The position numbers and the translations under genes are program-made. Positions 51,505-59,948 of a stretch of DNA of 64,000 nucleotides are shown piece after piece. Position 1 is the first letter of the stretch. Every line of letters begins with the position of its first letter. This DNA is from Palsa-506 sp963836355 (GTDB lineage: Bacteria > Actinomycetota > Actinomycetes > Streptosporangiales > Streptosporangiaceae), in assembly GCA_963836355.1 (NCBI GenBank), contig CAWIJO010000020.1, forward strand, positions 62,001-126,000, read 5' to 3'. The notes under the pieces are model-generated. The model had not been told where the DNA came from. It searched no databases and saw nothing but the letters and a program-made list of their open reading frames with translations.

Positions 51505-53235
51505 CTGACTACACAGACCATGCAGAGCGCGCCGGAGGACCGGCCAGCGATGCCTGATACCGGGACCGACTACCCGGTCACTGAACTTCGGCCGGCTCAA
51601 TCCGCGGCCGCCGACAAGACCTTCCGCGAACTCGGAGTGGCCGGCCCGATCTGCGACGCGCTGGCAGCCGCCGGGATCGTCACCGCCTTTCCGATCCAGG
51701 AACTGGCGCTGCCGATAGCGCTGAACGGGCAGGACATCATCGGCCAGGCCAGGACAGGCACGGGCAAGACCCTGGCATTCGGCATCCCGCTGATCGAAGG
51801 GCTGGACGAATCCGCCGGGCGGACGCCCGCTGCGCCCCGTGCCCTGGTCGTGGTCCCCACCAGGGAACTGGCCATCCAGGTCGCCGACGACCTGCGGCTG
51901 GCCGGATCAGGCAGCGGAGTCAACGTGGTCACGCTATACGGCGGCCGCGCTTACGAACCGCAGATCGAGGCGCTGGCCACGGTCGATATCGTGGTTGGCA
52001 CCCCCGGTCGGCTGCTCGACCTGACCCGGCAAAAGCACCTGGATCTCTCCCGGGCCAGCGCCCTTGTGCTGGACGAGGCAGACAAGATGCTCGACCTCGG
52101 ATTCCTGCCCGACGTGGAGCGCATCCTGCGGCTGACGCCGTCTCAGCGGCAGACAATGCTGTTCTCCGCCACCATGCCCGGCGAGGTCGTCACGCTCGCC
52201 CGGCGGCACCTGCGCCAGGCGACTCATGTGCGAGCCGAGCAGCACGATGCGACCGCACTCGTGCCGAGCACCGAGCAGCACGTGTTCCGCGCGCATCAGA
52301 TGGACAAGGTCGAGGTGCTCGTCCGGGTACTGCAGGCCGAAGGCCGCGGCCTCACCATCGTGTTCTGCCGGACCAAGCGCGCCGCCGATCAGGTCGCCAG
52401 CACCCTCACCACCCGTGGCTTTGCCGCCGCGGCCGTGCATGGTGACCTCGGCCAGGGTCAGCGCGAACGCGCCATGCGGGCATTCCGCAGTGGCAAGGTC
52501 GACGTGCTCGTCGCCACCGACGTGGCCGCCCGCGGGCTTGATGTCGACGACGTCACCCACGTAGTGAACTACGAGTGCCCCGAAGACGACATGGCGTACC
52601 TGCACCGTATCGGGCGTACCGGCCGGGCCGGGCGCACCGGCGTGGCGGTCACCTTCGTGGACTGGCGTGACCTGCAACGCTGGAAGATCATCGACGAGAC
52701 ACTCGGCCTCGGCCACCCGGAACCCGCGGAGACATACTCCACCTCGGACCACCTGTTCAAGGCGCTGAGTATCCCGTCGACCGCGAAGGGAATTCTGCCG
52801 CGCGCCCAACGCGCCAGGGCTGGCCTCGAAGCTGAGGATCTTGAGGACATCGGGGAGACCGGCAAGGTCCGCTCGCAGACCACTCGCAATGCCCGCGGTG
52901 CTGGCTCTGCCACTGGCGCGCCCAGGGATCGTGAGCCGGGTAGGCGCGGCCAGCGAGATCCGCCGCCGGACCAGGTCAGGAGCGGCCATCGGCACCAGCC
53001 AGGACAGCCAGCCGGCGGCCACGGCCGGTGCCGCGCCGGATCAGGACGCCGGGCCGGGCGGCCGCCACCGCCCGTCGGCCGGCGGGCGGCGGCGGCACCG
53101 CAGCCGCAAGCCCAAGGCCGCCGACGGCGACACACAGTAAACCTCGGCAATCTCCAACATATGAGCGATTTATGCCAAGACATGCTGGGTAGGCTGCCAG
53201 CCCGTGAGCACACCAAGGACCCTCGACTTGCCTGA
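51505..53235 (+). CDS. DEAD-box ATP-dependent RNA helicase
   Basis: Predicted about 576 residues. Motifs in order: FPIQELALPIALNGQD (Q motif), ARTGTGKTLAF (I), VPTRELAIQ (Ia), GTPGRLLDL (Ib), DEADKML (II), FSATMPG (III), VATDVAARGLDVDD (V) and HRIGRTGRAGRTG (VI). The nearest ribosome site GGAGG (51491-51495) is 9 nt from CTG 51505 and 24 nt from ATG 51520, so a CTG start (MTTQTMQS) is preferred; with ATG the protein is 571 residues. The basic tail after about 52900 changes character. The +1 frame there encodes a more typical RRRTRSG...RRRHRSRKPK tail ending at 53140, so a late frameshift is possible. Confidence 0.93.
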   Translation: MTTQTMQSAPEDRPAMPDTGTDYPVTELRPAQSAAADKTFRELGVAGPICDALAAAGIVTAFPIQELALPIALNGQDIIGQARTGTGKTLAFGIPLIEGLDESAGRTPAAPRALVVVPTRELAIQVADDLRLAGSGSGVNVVTLYGGRAYEPQIEALATVDIVVGTPGRLLDLTRQKHLDLSRASALVLDEADKMLDLGFLPDVERILRLTPSQRQTMLFSATMPGEVVTLARRHLRQATHVRAEQHDATALVPSTEQHVFRAHQMDKVEVLVRVLQAEGRGLTIVFCRTKRAADQVASTLTTRGFAAAAVHGDLGQGQRERAMRAFRSGKVDVLVATDVAARGLDVDDVTHVVNYECPEDDMAYLHRIGRTGRAGRTGVAVTFVDWRDLQRWKIIDETLGLGHPEPAETYSTSDHLFKALSIPSTAKGILPRAQRARAGLEAEDLEDIGETGKVRSQTTRNARGAGSATGAPRDREPGRRGQRDPPPDQVRSGHRHQPGQPAGGHGRCRAGSGRRAGRPPPPVGRRAAAAPQPQAQGRRRRHTVNLGNLQHMSDLCQDMLGRLPAREHTKDPRLA

Positions 53236-54412
53236 CCAGGTCCGGCGGGTCGACGTCCAGACCGGCCGCGGGGCATTCGCGGCTCTTGAGGCGATGCCCG
53301 GCAGCGGTGTGTGCGAACGCCAGCCAGCGCTTCTCGTTCCCGGCTACACCGGCAGCAAGGAAGACTTCCTTACCGTGCTGCGGCCGCTCGCGGCTGCTGG
53401 CCGCCGGGTAGTCGCGATTGATATGCGCGGGCAGTACGAGACGCCGGGACCTGGTGACCAGTGTGCGTACGGGCCGGATGCGCTCGCCGCGGACATCGCC
53501 GAGATCGCCGCCGCCGTCGGGCCGGACGGCCGCGGCGTGCACCTGCTCGGCCACTCGCTCGGCGGCCTGATCGCGCGGCAGGCGGTGCTGGCCCGGCGGG
53601 CCGGCATCAGCTCACTTACCTTGCTCGGCTCCGGGCCAGGCAGCCTGCGCGGGCAGCGGGCAACCGTGCTGCGGGCGATGCTCGCCGAGTTGGCGAAGGC
53701 CGGACCAGGCCACCGTGCGGCGCGCGTCCGCGAGCTGTGGGAATCCGAGTTCGAGCCACAGGCCGTGGCTGACGGCGTGCCAGCGCCGGTCGTCGCGTTC
53801 CTGCGCGAGCGCATGCTGCGCAATTCCGCCGATGGCCTGATCGCGATGGGCAAGTACCTGCTCGCCTGCCCGGACCAGACCGCTGAGCTAGCCAGCCTGG
53901 GCAGCGCGCCGATCCTCGTCCTCTACGGCGAGAACGACGACGCCTGGACGCCGACCGTGCAAGACCGAATGGCCAGGCGGCTAGGGGCGCAGCGGATCTG
54001 CATCCCCGCTGCGGCGCACTCCCCCGCTGTCGAGGCGCCGGAGACCACGGCAAGCACGCTAACCGCGTTCTGGAATGCGGCCGAGAGCAGCGAACGGTAC
54101 CGCAAGGCCGCCGGTCACGGCGCAGCGCCGCCGGGCGCGGGCTCGCCAGGCGCGAGCTCGCCGGGCGCGGGCTCGCCGGGCGCGAGCTCGGCAGGCGCGA
54201 GCTCGGCAGGCGCGAGCTCGGCAGGCGCGAGCTCGGCAGGCGCGAGCTCGGCAGGCGCGGGCTCGGCAGGCGCGAGCTCGGCAGGCGCGGGCTCGCGGGC
54301 TGACGGCACGGCGCCCGGCGGCACCGGATCGGCCGGCCCCGCGACCGCCAGCCCATCCCACGGGCGGCGGGGCCCGGCGGCCGACATGCCTTCCGGGCAC
54401 CGGCCGCGGTAG
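53204..54412 (+). CDS. Alpha/beta hydrolase with repeat-extended C-terminus
   Basis: Predicted 402 residues. The fold is complete in the first ~300: LLVPGYTGSKEDFL, VAIDMRGQYETPG, nucleophile elbow LLGHSLGGLIARQ (Ser), acid LVLYGENDDAWT and the late His in PAAAHSPAVEAPE. The last ~100 residues are GASSA repeats and a Pro/Gly tail encoded by a 15-bp minisatellite that is also the 3' end of the convergent nuclease gene. GTG 53204 overlaps the helicase frame by 32 bp. Substrate unknown. Confidence 0.88.
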   Translation: MSTPRTLDLPDQVRRVDVQTGRGAFAALEAMPGSGVCERQPALLVPGYTGSKEDFLTVLRPLAAAGRRVVAIDMRGQYETPGPGDQCAYGPDALAADIAEIAAAVGPDGRGVHLLGHSLGGLIARQAVLARRAGISSLTLLGSGPGSLRGQRATVLRAMLAELAKAGPGHRAARVRELWESEFEPQAVADGVPAPVVAFLRERMLRNSADGLIAMGKYLLACPDQTAELASLGSAPILVLYGENDDAWTPTVQDRMARRLGAQRICIPAAAHSPAVEAPETTASTLTAFWNAAESSERYRKAAGHGAAPPGAGSPGASSPGAGSPGASSAGASSAGASSAGASSAGASSAGAGSAGASSAGAGSRADGTAPGGTGSAGPATASPSHGRRGPAADMPSGHRPR

Positions 54413-55200
54413 TCGCACCAGCCGCACCGGCTGCCGGGACGCGGCGGGAAGGCCTCGTCCTGGCGAGCAGCCGGCCACCCGCGCCGATACCGCTCGTCGG
54501 CCTCGGCGCACTCGCCGGCGATGTCCTCGGCCCGGCGCAGCTGGCGGTCAAGCGACTGCTCGGTGTGCTCCCAGGCGAGCACCCGGCCTGCTGGCAGGTG
54601 ATGCAGCTCGACCCGGCGGCAGCTGCGGCGCAGCACCCGCCCGGCCGCCAGCGCGTACAGCGCAAGCGGCATCGAGGTCCGCGCGTCGTCGACGGTGAGC
54701 TGGTGCCGGCCCGTCTTGTAGTCCACCACGACCAGCTCGCCGGGGCCGTCCCCAGCTGCCGCAGGCCGGTCATCCAGCCGGTCGATCCGGCCGGACACCG
54801 CGATCAGCTCGGTGCGAGTCCCCACCGTCCGCTCCACCCCGGTCGGCTCGGCCGCCGGGTCCAGGCTGGCGACGTAGTCCTGCACTAGTTGTCTGGCACG
54901 CGCCCGGTATTGGGCCGACTGCACCGCGTCGGCGAAGCCGTCGGCCAGCCAGCCGCGGTCTACCAGGTCGCCGGCCGCGCGGGCAGTCCGATCCGATAGC
55001 GGCAGCCGCCACCAGCCGGCCAGGGCGTTGTGCACGCTGGCCCCGAAGCTGTTATGCGCCCACGGCGGGCCCTTCGGCGGCGGCGGCCGGTCCAGGTAGC
55101 TCATCCGGTACCGGCGCGGGCAGTCCAGCCAGGTGCTCAGCCTGGTCGGCGTGCACGCATAGAGCCGCCGTGGCATTCCCTCGAAGCCGAGCTGCTCCAC
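54115..55200 (-). CDS. RecB-family PD-(D/E)xK nuclease with Fe-S cysteines
   Basis: Predicted 361 residues. The nuclease core is GRIDRLDD...ELVVVDYKTGRHQ, the D...DxK active site, followed by QxxxY-like SMPLALYALA. A first Cys in STWLDCPRRYRMSYL and three in CGWCDYRGRC near the C-terminus match the 4Fe-4S arrangement of AddB/Cas4-like nucleases. After about residue 285 only PAELA repeats remain, encoded by the minisatellite shared with the opposite-strand hydrolase. Standalone members are widespread in Actinobacteria; a repair role is inferred. Confidence 0.9.
   Translation of the reverse strand: MEQLGFEGMPRRLYACTPTRLSTWLDCPRRYRMSYLDRPPPPKGPPWAHNSFGASVHNALAGWWRLPLSDRTARAAGDLVDRGWLADGFADAVQSAQYRARARQLVQDYVASLDPAAEPTGVERTVGTRTELIAVSGRIDRLDDRPAAAGDGPGELVVVDYKTGRHQLTVDDARTSMPLALYALAAGRVLRRSCRRVELHHLPAGRVLAWEHTEQSLDRQLRRAEDIAGECAEADERYRRGWPAARQDEAFPPRPGSRCGWCDYRGRCPEGMSAAGPRRPWDGLAVAGPADPVPPGAVPSAREPAPAELAPAEPAPAELAPAELAPAELAPAELAPAELAPGEPAPGELAPGEPAPGGAAP
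54125..54300. repeat. 15-bp minisatellite (GCAGGCGCGAGCTCG)n coding on both strands
   Basis: About eleven units. The plus strand encodes (GASSA)n of the alpha/beta hydrolase and the minus strand (PAELA)n of the RecB-like nuclease, so one array forms both C-terminal tails in a ~300-bp convergent overlap. Confidence 0.9.
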
Positions 55201-55824
55201 CGTGGGTCAGCTCTCGTCGGCCGACGATGCCGAGCCGGGCCGGCCGCGATCCACGAGTCGAAGCTCTTCTCAGCGATCGCGACGGTGAACTCCTCGCCGT
55301 GCCCGGGCAGCACCCTGGTCTTGCCCGGCAGGGTGAGCACGTGCTCGCCGATCGAGCTGAGCTGGCTGGCGAAGTTGGAGAACCCGTCCTCGCTGGTGAC
55401 CAGGCCGTCGGCGGCCAGCGCGTCACCGCAGATGACCACGTTCAGAATCCTCGCAGTACAGGCAGACCGAGCCGGCGCTGTGGCCGGGCGCGTGGATCAC
55501 CTCGATCGCGACGTCGGCCACATCGAAGATGCCGCCGTCCTCCATCTCGATCTCCGGATCCGTCTTGCCGTGCACCTCGCGCCAGGACAGCCGGTCGGCC
55601 GGATGCAGCGCGACCGGTGCCTCGTCGCGCTCCGCCACCTCCAGGGCTGCGCTGGCATGACCGGCGTGCCCGTGCGTGCAGATGACCGCGATTACCTCCC
55701 GGTCGCCGACTTTGGCGAGCACCGCATCCGCGTCGGTACCGGGATCGACCACGATGACTTCCTCATCGTCACCCACGATCCAGGTATTCACGCCGGATAC
55801 CACCTGGTCTATGCGGGCTTCCAT
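55137..55824 (-). pseudogene. Metallo-beta-lactamase-fold hydrolase, frameshifted and metal site altered
   Basis: From ATG 55824 (MEARIDQVVSGVNTWIVG) the first half reads VIVVDPGTDADAVL and the metal motif CTHGHAGHAS, then HAPGHSAGSVCLYCED. At about 55441 the frame breaks; the rest continues in another frame as LNVVICGDALAADGLV...LPGHGEEFTVAIAEKSFDSW. Rejoined it is a normal GloB-like hydrolase of ~210 residues, except that the Asp of HxHxDH is Gly (GCC GGT CAT). Loss of this metal ligand plus the shift points to an inactive gene. It follows the PHP gene and overlaps the nuclease start. Confidence 0.82.
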
Positions 55825-55918
55825 GCCGGCCTGCCTTTCCTGTAACCCCGGGGGTCGGTGATTTGCCAGGGGAATCGTGAGCATCTCCGGGCAGAAATTC
55901 AGCTCGAAAACGCGCTCA

Positions 55919-56764
55919 TCATCCGCTCGCTGGTGCGGCCCCCGTAGCCTGTATGACCAGCCTCGCATACGCCTGCGGCGCGATCGTATCGCAGCCGATC
56001 CGGTAGCCGGTCAAGGCCCCATGGTCGTCGCTGCCCCCCGATGCGAGCAGACCGAGTCGCGCGGCCAGGGCACTTAGCGCAATCCGTTTCTGATGGTCGT
56101 GATTTGGGTGCCGGACCTCGATTCCGGCCAGCCCGGCCGCAGCCAGCCGTGCGATCTGCTCGTCCGGCACCTGCCACCCGCGAGCTTGAGCCCGCGGGTG
56201 GGCGAGCACCGCGACGCCACCTGCGGCGCGGATGAGGCCGATCGCGCGGACCGGATCGGGCGCATATCTGGTCACGTGCGCGCGGCCGCCGGGGCCGAGC
56301 CAGTCCGGGCCGAACGCCTCGTCGGGTGAGCTGATTACCCCGGCAGCCACCATCGCCCTGGCGATATGTGGCCTGCCCACCACGCCGCCGTCGGCGATCG
56401 CGGTTACCTGCGCCCAGCTGACCGGGGCGCCCAGGGCGGCGAGCCGGCTGACGATGGCCCTGGCCCGGTCCGTGCGGCTGGCCCGGATCCGGGCGCATTC
56501 CGCGGCGAGCGCGGCATCCGCCGGGTCGAACAGGTAGCCGAGCAGGTGCACGCTGTGCCCGGCCAGTCGGCAGGACAGCTCCATGCCCGGCACCAGCGTC
56601 AGGCCCGCCGGTAGCGCCAGCCGCGCCTCGGCGTGCCCGGCCACCGTGTCGTGATCGGTCAGCGCGACCACATCGAGCCCGGCGCCGCGGGCGCGGGCCA
56701 TCACCTCCGCGGGCGGGCAGGTGCCGTCCGAGGCGGTGCTGTGGCAGTGCAGGTCCGCGCGCAC
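55919..56764 (-). CDS. PHP-domain phosphoesterase (YciV/RNase AM-like)
   Basis: Predicted 281 residues from GTG 56764. Metal motifs are MRADLHCHSTASDGT, ALTDHDTVAGH, PGMELSC, AVLAHPRAQ and ASGGSDDHG, a complete PHP site. The inserted domain (about 100-180) matches the YciV group, which hydrolyses 3',5'-nucleotide bisphosphates or RNA 5' ends. It diverges from the NUDIX gene with a 61-bp gap. Confidence 0.92.
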   Translation of the reverse strand: MRADLHCHSTASDGTCPPAEVMARARGAGLDVVALTDHDTVAGHAEARLALPAGLTLVPGMELSCRLAGHSVHLLGYLFDPADAALAAECARIRASRTDRARAIVSRLAALGAPVSWAQVTAIADGGVVGRPHIARAMVAAGVISSPDEAFGPDWLGPGGRAHVTRYAPDPVRAIGLIRAAGGVAVLAHPRAQARGWQVPDEQIARLAAAGLAGIEVRHPNHDHQKRIALSALAARLGLLASGGSDDHGALTGYRIGCDTIAPQAYARLVIQATGAAPASG

Positions 56765-56825
56765 CTACCGGAGACTAACCGGGCCGGCGGACCCAGCACA
56801 CCGGGCCGGCCGAGCTGCCGCGAGA

Positions 56826-57248
56826 ATGGACCTCGTGGCGGTGCGGCGAATCCCCTGCGTGGGAGCGGTAGTCAAGGACGAGACCGGCCGGCTGCTGCTG
56901 ATCAGGCGGGGCCACGAGCCCGGCGCTGGCCTGTGGTCGATCCCGGGCGGCCGGATCGAGCCCGGCGAGTCCGACCTGGCTGCGCTGGTCAGGGAGGTCC
57001 GCGAGGAGACCGGGCTGGATATCGTGGCCGGCCTGCTGCTCGGCTCCGTGCAGCGCCCCGGGCTGGCAGGCGCGGTGGTAGACATCAGGGACTACGTCGC
57101 CGTGGTTACCGGTGGCGAGCTGGCGGCCGGCGACGACGCCGCCGAGGCCCGCTGGGTGGAGCCTGCCGCGGTTGCCCTGATGGACGCGGCCGGCCAGCTG
57201 ACCAGCGGCCTGACCGAGGCGCTGTCGTCCTGGGGCGTGCTGCCCTGA
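56826..57248 (+). CDS. NUDIX hydrolase
   Basis: Predicted 140 residues from ATG 56826 (MDLVAVRRIPCVGAVV); GTG 56835 is an alternative. The Nudix box is GGRIEPGESDLAALVREVREETGL (about residues 40-63), with the REVREE core intact. It hydrolyses a nucleoside diphosphate linked to another group; the specificity is not evident. It is convergent with the methyltransferase gene, 12 bp apart. Confidence 0.93.
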   Translation: MDLVAVRRIPCVGAVVKDETGRLLLIRRGHEPGAGLWSIPGGRIEPGESDLAALVREVREETGLDIVAGLLLGSVQRPGLAGAVVDIRDYVAVVTGGELAAGDDAAEARWVEPAAVALMDAAGQLTSGLTEALSSWGVLP

Positions 57249-57259
57249 CGGGCGCCGGC

Positions 57260-58067
57260 TTACCAGTTGTTCTTACCGGCGCGGGCCTCGTAAAGCAGCA
57301 CCGACGCGGAGATCGCCACGTTCAGCGAGTCCGCCGAGCCGAGCATGGGGATGCCGATCCGGCGAAAGCCGGCCTGGTACCAGGCCGCGGAGATGCCGTA
57401 GCGCTCGCTGCCGACCACCAGGGCCGTCCGGCCGCCGTAGTCGGCGGCGCGGTAGCTGATGCTGTCGTCGGTATCGGCCAGGTAGACCGTGCAACCGCTG
57501 CCGGTCAGCCAGGCCGCGGCGTCCGTCACCTGGTCGAAGTCGAGCGCCGGAACCCGGATGCTCATCCCCTGACTGGCGCGGAGCACCTTCGGGTGGGTAA
57601 GCCTGGTCCGGCGGTTAGTCAGCACCAGGCAGTCGGCGGCGCAGGCATCCAGCGTGCGGATCAGGGTACCGAGATTGCCGGGAATCTCGATGCCGTCAGC
57701 TACCAGGACCAGCGCGCTGGCACCGAGCTTGATCTCGGCCGGGCTCCAGTCCGGCAGCTGGGCGACGGACAGCAGGCCGTCCGGGCTGGGCCGCTCGGCC
57801 AGCCGATCCAGCGTCTTGGCCGAGATTCTGATAGGCACGGGCCGCCCTGGCCGCCAGCTCGGCGCTGCGCCTCCGCGCCTCGTCGGAGTACGCGGCCTCC
57901 GGGCACCACAGGAAGGTGTCCAGCCGGACTCCGGCGGCCAGCACGATGTTGTGCTCGTACAGCCCCTCGGCGACGAACATCCGCCGCGGAATCCCGGTCC
58001 GGTTGCGCTGGATGTTCCTGACCAGCTCAGCGGCCGGGTGCCGGAGGCCGATCTGCTGAAGCTCCAT
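57260..58067 (-). pseudogene. SpoU/TrmH-family RNA methyltransferase split by a frameshift
   Basis: ATG 58067 starts an N-terminal substrate-binding domain (RHPAAELVRNIQRNRTGIPRRMFVAEGLYEHNIVLAAG) that stays in frame to about 57838. The SPOUT catalytic domain continues in another frame: ADGIEIPGNLGTLIRTLDA (motif 1), LVVGSERYGIS (motif 2) and IPMLGSADSLNVAISASVLLYE (motif 3, trefoil knot). Together they make a ~268-residue 2'-O-methyltransferase of usual length. A GTG at 57838 might allow the catalytic half to be made alone, but there is no clear ribosome site. Confidence 0.85.
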
Positions 58068-58183
58068 GGCAGCCGTTTCTGCTCGCGGCGAGGCCGGGCG
58101 CCCCGGCAGCGCCCACGATGCTATGCCTGGCGTTGCTATGCCTGGCGTTCGACGAGGTGTCCGGTGGTTCGTAGCATGGGGTC

Positions 58184-59335
58184 ATGGCATCCCCGTCGGC
58201 CGTCTCGTCGCCGCCCACCATCGAGCAGGTGACCCAGGCACTCTCCGGGGTCAACGATCCCGAGATTCACCGCCCCATCACCGAGCTCGGGATGGTCAAG
58301 AACGTGGCGGTCGGCGACGACGGGACAGTCCGGGTTGATGTCTGGCTGACCGTGGCAGGCTGCCCGATGCGCGACACCATCACCAGGCTCGTCACCGGGG
58401 CGGTCAGCGAGCTGGCCGGCGTGGCGGCGGTGCGGGTCGAGCTTGACGTGATGAGCGACGAGCAGCGCCGCGGCCTGCAGAGCCAGCTCCGCGGCGGCCG
58501 GCCGGAGCGGGAAATCCCGTTCGCCAAGGACACCTCGCTGACCAGGGTATACGCGGTGGCCAGCGGGAAGGGCGGGGTCGGGAAGTCCTCGGTGACGGTG
58601 AACTTGGCCGCCGCGCTTGCCGCCGCCGGGCAGCGGGTCGGGGTGCTGGACGCGGACATGTACGGCCACTCGGTGCCGCGCATGCTCGGCGTGACCGGCA
58701 AGCCCACCCAGGTGGAGAAAATGATCATGCCGCCGTCATCGCACGGCGTGAAGGTCATCTCGGTCGGCATGTTCACCAGGGGCAATGAGCCGGTGCCGTG
58801 GCGCGGGCCGATCCTGCACCGGGCACTTGAGCAGTTCCTCGCCGACGTCTACTGGGGCGACCTGGACGTGCTGCTGATGGACCTGCCGCCGGGCACCGGG
58901 GACGTGGCGATATCGGTCGGCCACCTGATACCGGGCGCCGAACTGCTCGTGGTGACCACCCCGCAGCTCGCCTCGGCCGAGGTGGCCGAGCGGGCCGGCG
59001 CGCTCGCCCCGCAGCTGCACCAGCAGGTCGTCGGCGTGATCGAGAACATGTCCTACCTGCCGTGCCCGCATTGCGGAGAGCGGGTCGACCTCTTCGGCGC
59101 GGGCGGCGGCCAGGCAGTCGCCGACGCGCTGACCAGGATCATGGGCGCTAAGGTGCCGGTGCTCGGCCAGGTCCCGATCGACGTCCGGCTGCGCGAGGGC
59201 GGGGATAACGGGGTGCCGCTGGTGATCAGCAACCCAGAATCCGCCGCGGCACAGCAGCTCACCATGATCGCGAGCAGCCTGGCCAACAGGTCGCGCGGGC
59301 TGGCCGGGCGGCGACTCGGCCTTACCCCGGTCTGA
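58184..59335 (+). CDS. mrp: Mrp/ApbC-type Fe-S carrier P-loop ATPase
   Basis: Predicted 383 residues. An N-terminal DUF59/MIP18 domain (about 12-90, NDPEIHRPITELGMV) precedes the ParA-like ATPase: deviant Walker A ASGKGGVGKSS, LDADMYGHSVPRML, DLPPGTGD and the metal-binding CPHC (YLPCPHCGE). Such proteins bind and transfer [4Fe-4S] clusters to apo-enzymes. It is convergent with tatB, 14 bp apart; sigE, tatB and mrp are neighbours in many actinomycetes. Confidence 0.95.
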   Translation: MASPSAVSSPPTIEQVTQALSGVNDPEIHRPITELGMVKNVAVGDDGTVRVDVWLTVAGCPMRDTITRLVTGAVSELAGVAAVRVELDVMSDEQRRGLQSQLRGGRPEREIPFAKDTSLTRVYAVASGKGGVGKSSVTVNLAAALAAAGQRVGVLDADMYGHSVPRMLGVTGKPTQVEKMIMPPSSHGVKVISVGMFTRGNEPVPWRGPILHRALEQFLADVYWGDLDVLLMDLPPGTGDVAISVGHLIPGAELLVVTTPQLASAEVAERAGALAPQLHQQVVGVIENMSYLPCPHCGERVDLFGAGGGQAVADALTRIMGAKVPVLGQVPIDVRLREGGDNGVPLVISNPESAAAQQLTMIASSLANRSRGLAGRRLGLTPV

Positions 59336-59349
59336 AGCCCACCCGGGAC

Positions 59350-59694
59350 TCAGGTGGCCTCGGCGTCGTATGGCGGGCTCTCCCCTGGCAGCAGCGTGGA
59401 CGCGGTCGCCTCTGGCGGACGCGAGTCTGAGCTGCCAGGTATGTCCTGATCCGCGGGGTCCTCGAGGAGGTGCTTCCGGACGAAGTTACGCGGGTTGAGG
59501 TCATCGATGTCGAAGTCCGCGAACTCGGGCCCGAGGCCATCCCTCAGGTCGGCCTTCGCCCCCTCGGCGATCCGGCGCAGGTCACGCAGCGCCTGGCCGG
59601 CCTGTGATGCGATCTTCGGCAGCTGATCCGGGCCAAAGATCACCAGGGCGAGGACCGCGAGCACCAGCAGCTTGGTGATGGACAAATCGAACAC
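59350..59694 (-). CDS. tatB: Sec-independent (twin-arginine) translocase subunit TatB
   Basis: Predicted 114 residues from GTG 59694 (VFDLSITKLLVLAVLALVIFGPDQLPKIASQ). One N-terminal span, the FGP hinge, an amphipathic helix and an acidic disordered tail identify TatB, which receives folded twin-arginine precursors from TatC. It lies downstream of the sigE group on the same strand with a 254-bp gap that holds no gene; the HtrA protease seen here in mycobacteria is absent. Confidence 0.92.
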   Translation of the reverse strand: MFDLSITKLLVLAVLALVIFGPDQLPKIASQAGQALRDLRRIAEGAKADLRDGLGPEFADFDIDDLNPRNFVRKHLLEDPADQDIPGSSDSRPPEATASTLLPGESPPYDAEAT

Positions 59695-59948
59695 AACACC
59701 GCTCCAGCGTTTCCCGCGGCACACGGACTGCAGACCGCTCAGCACCAATGTAGACGCTCTGGGCGCCGGTCACGAACTAGCGATCCGCCCGCGGGCGGCC
59801 TGCTCGCCGTCTGGCCAGCGCGAGGACGGCCGCCGGGGCAGGGTCGGGCCGTGAGTCAGCAGACCCCGGCTGCCGCCCCAATCGGCCCAACGGCTGAGAA
59901 CTCACCGCTTTCCCGCATTCCTCCCCCGATCAGCTGCGCTCCGCCCGC

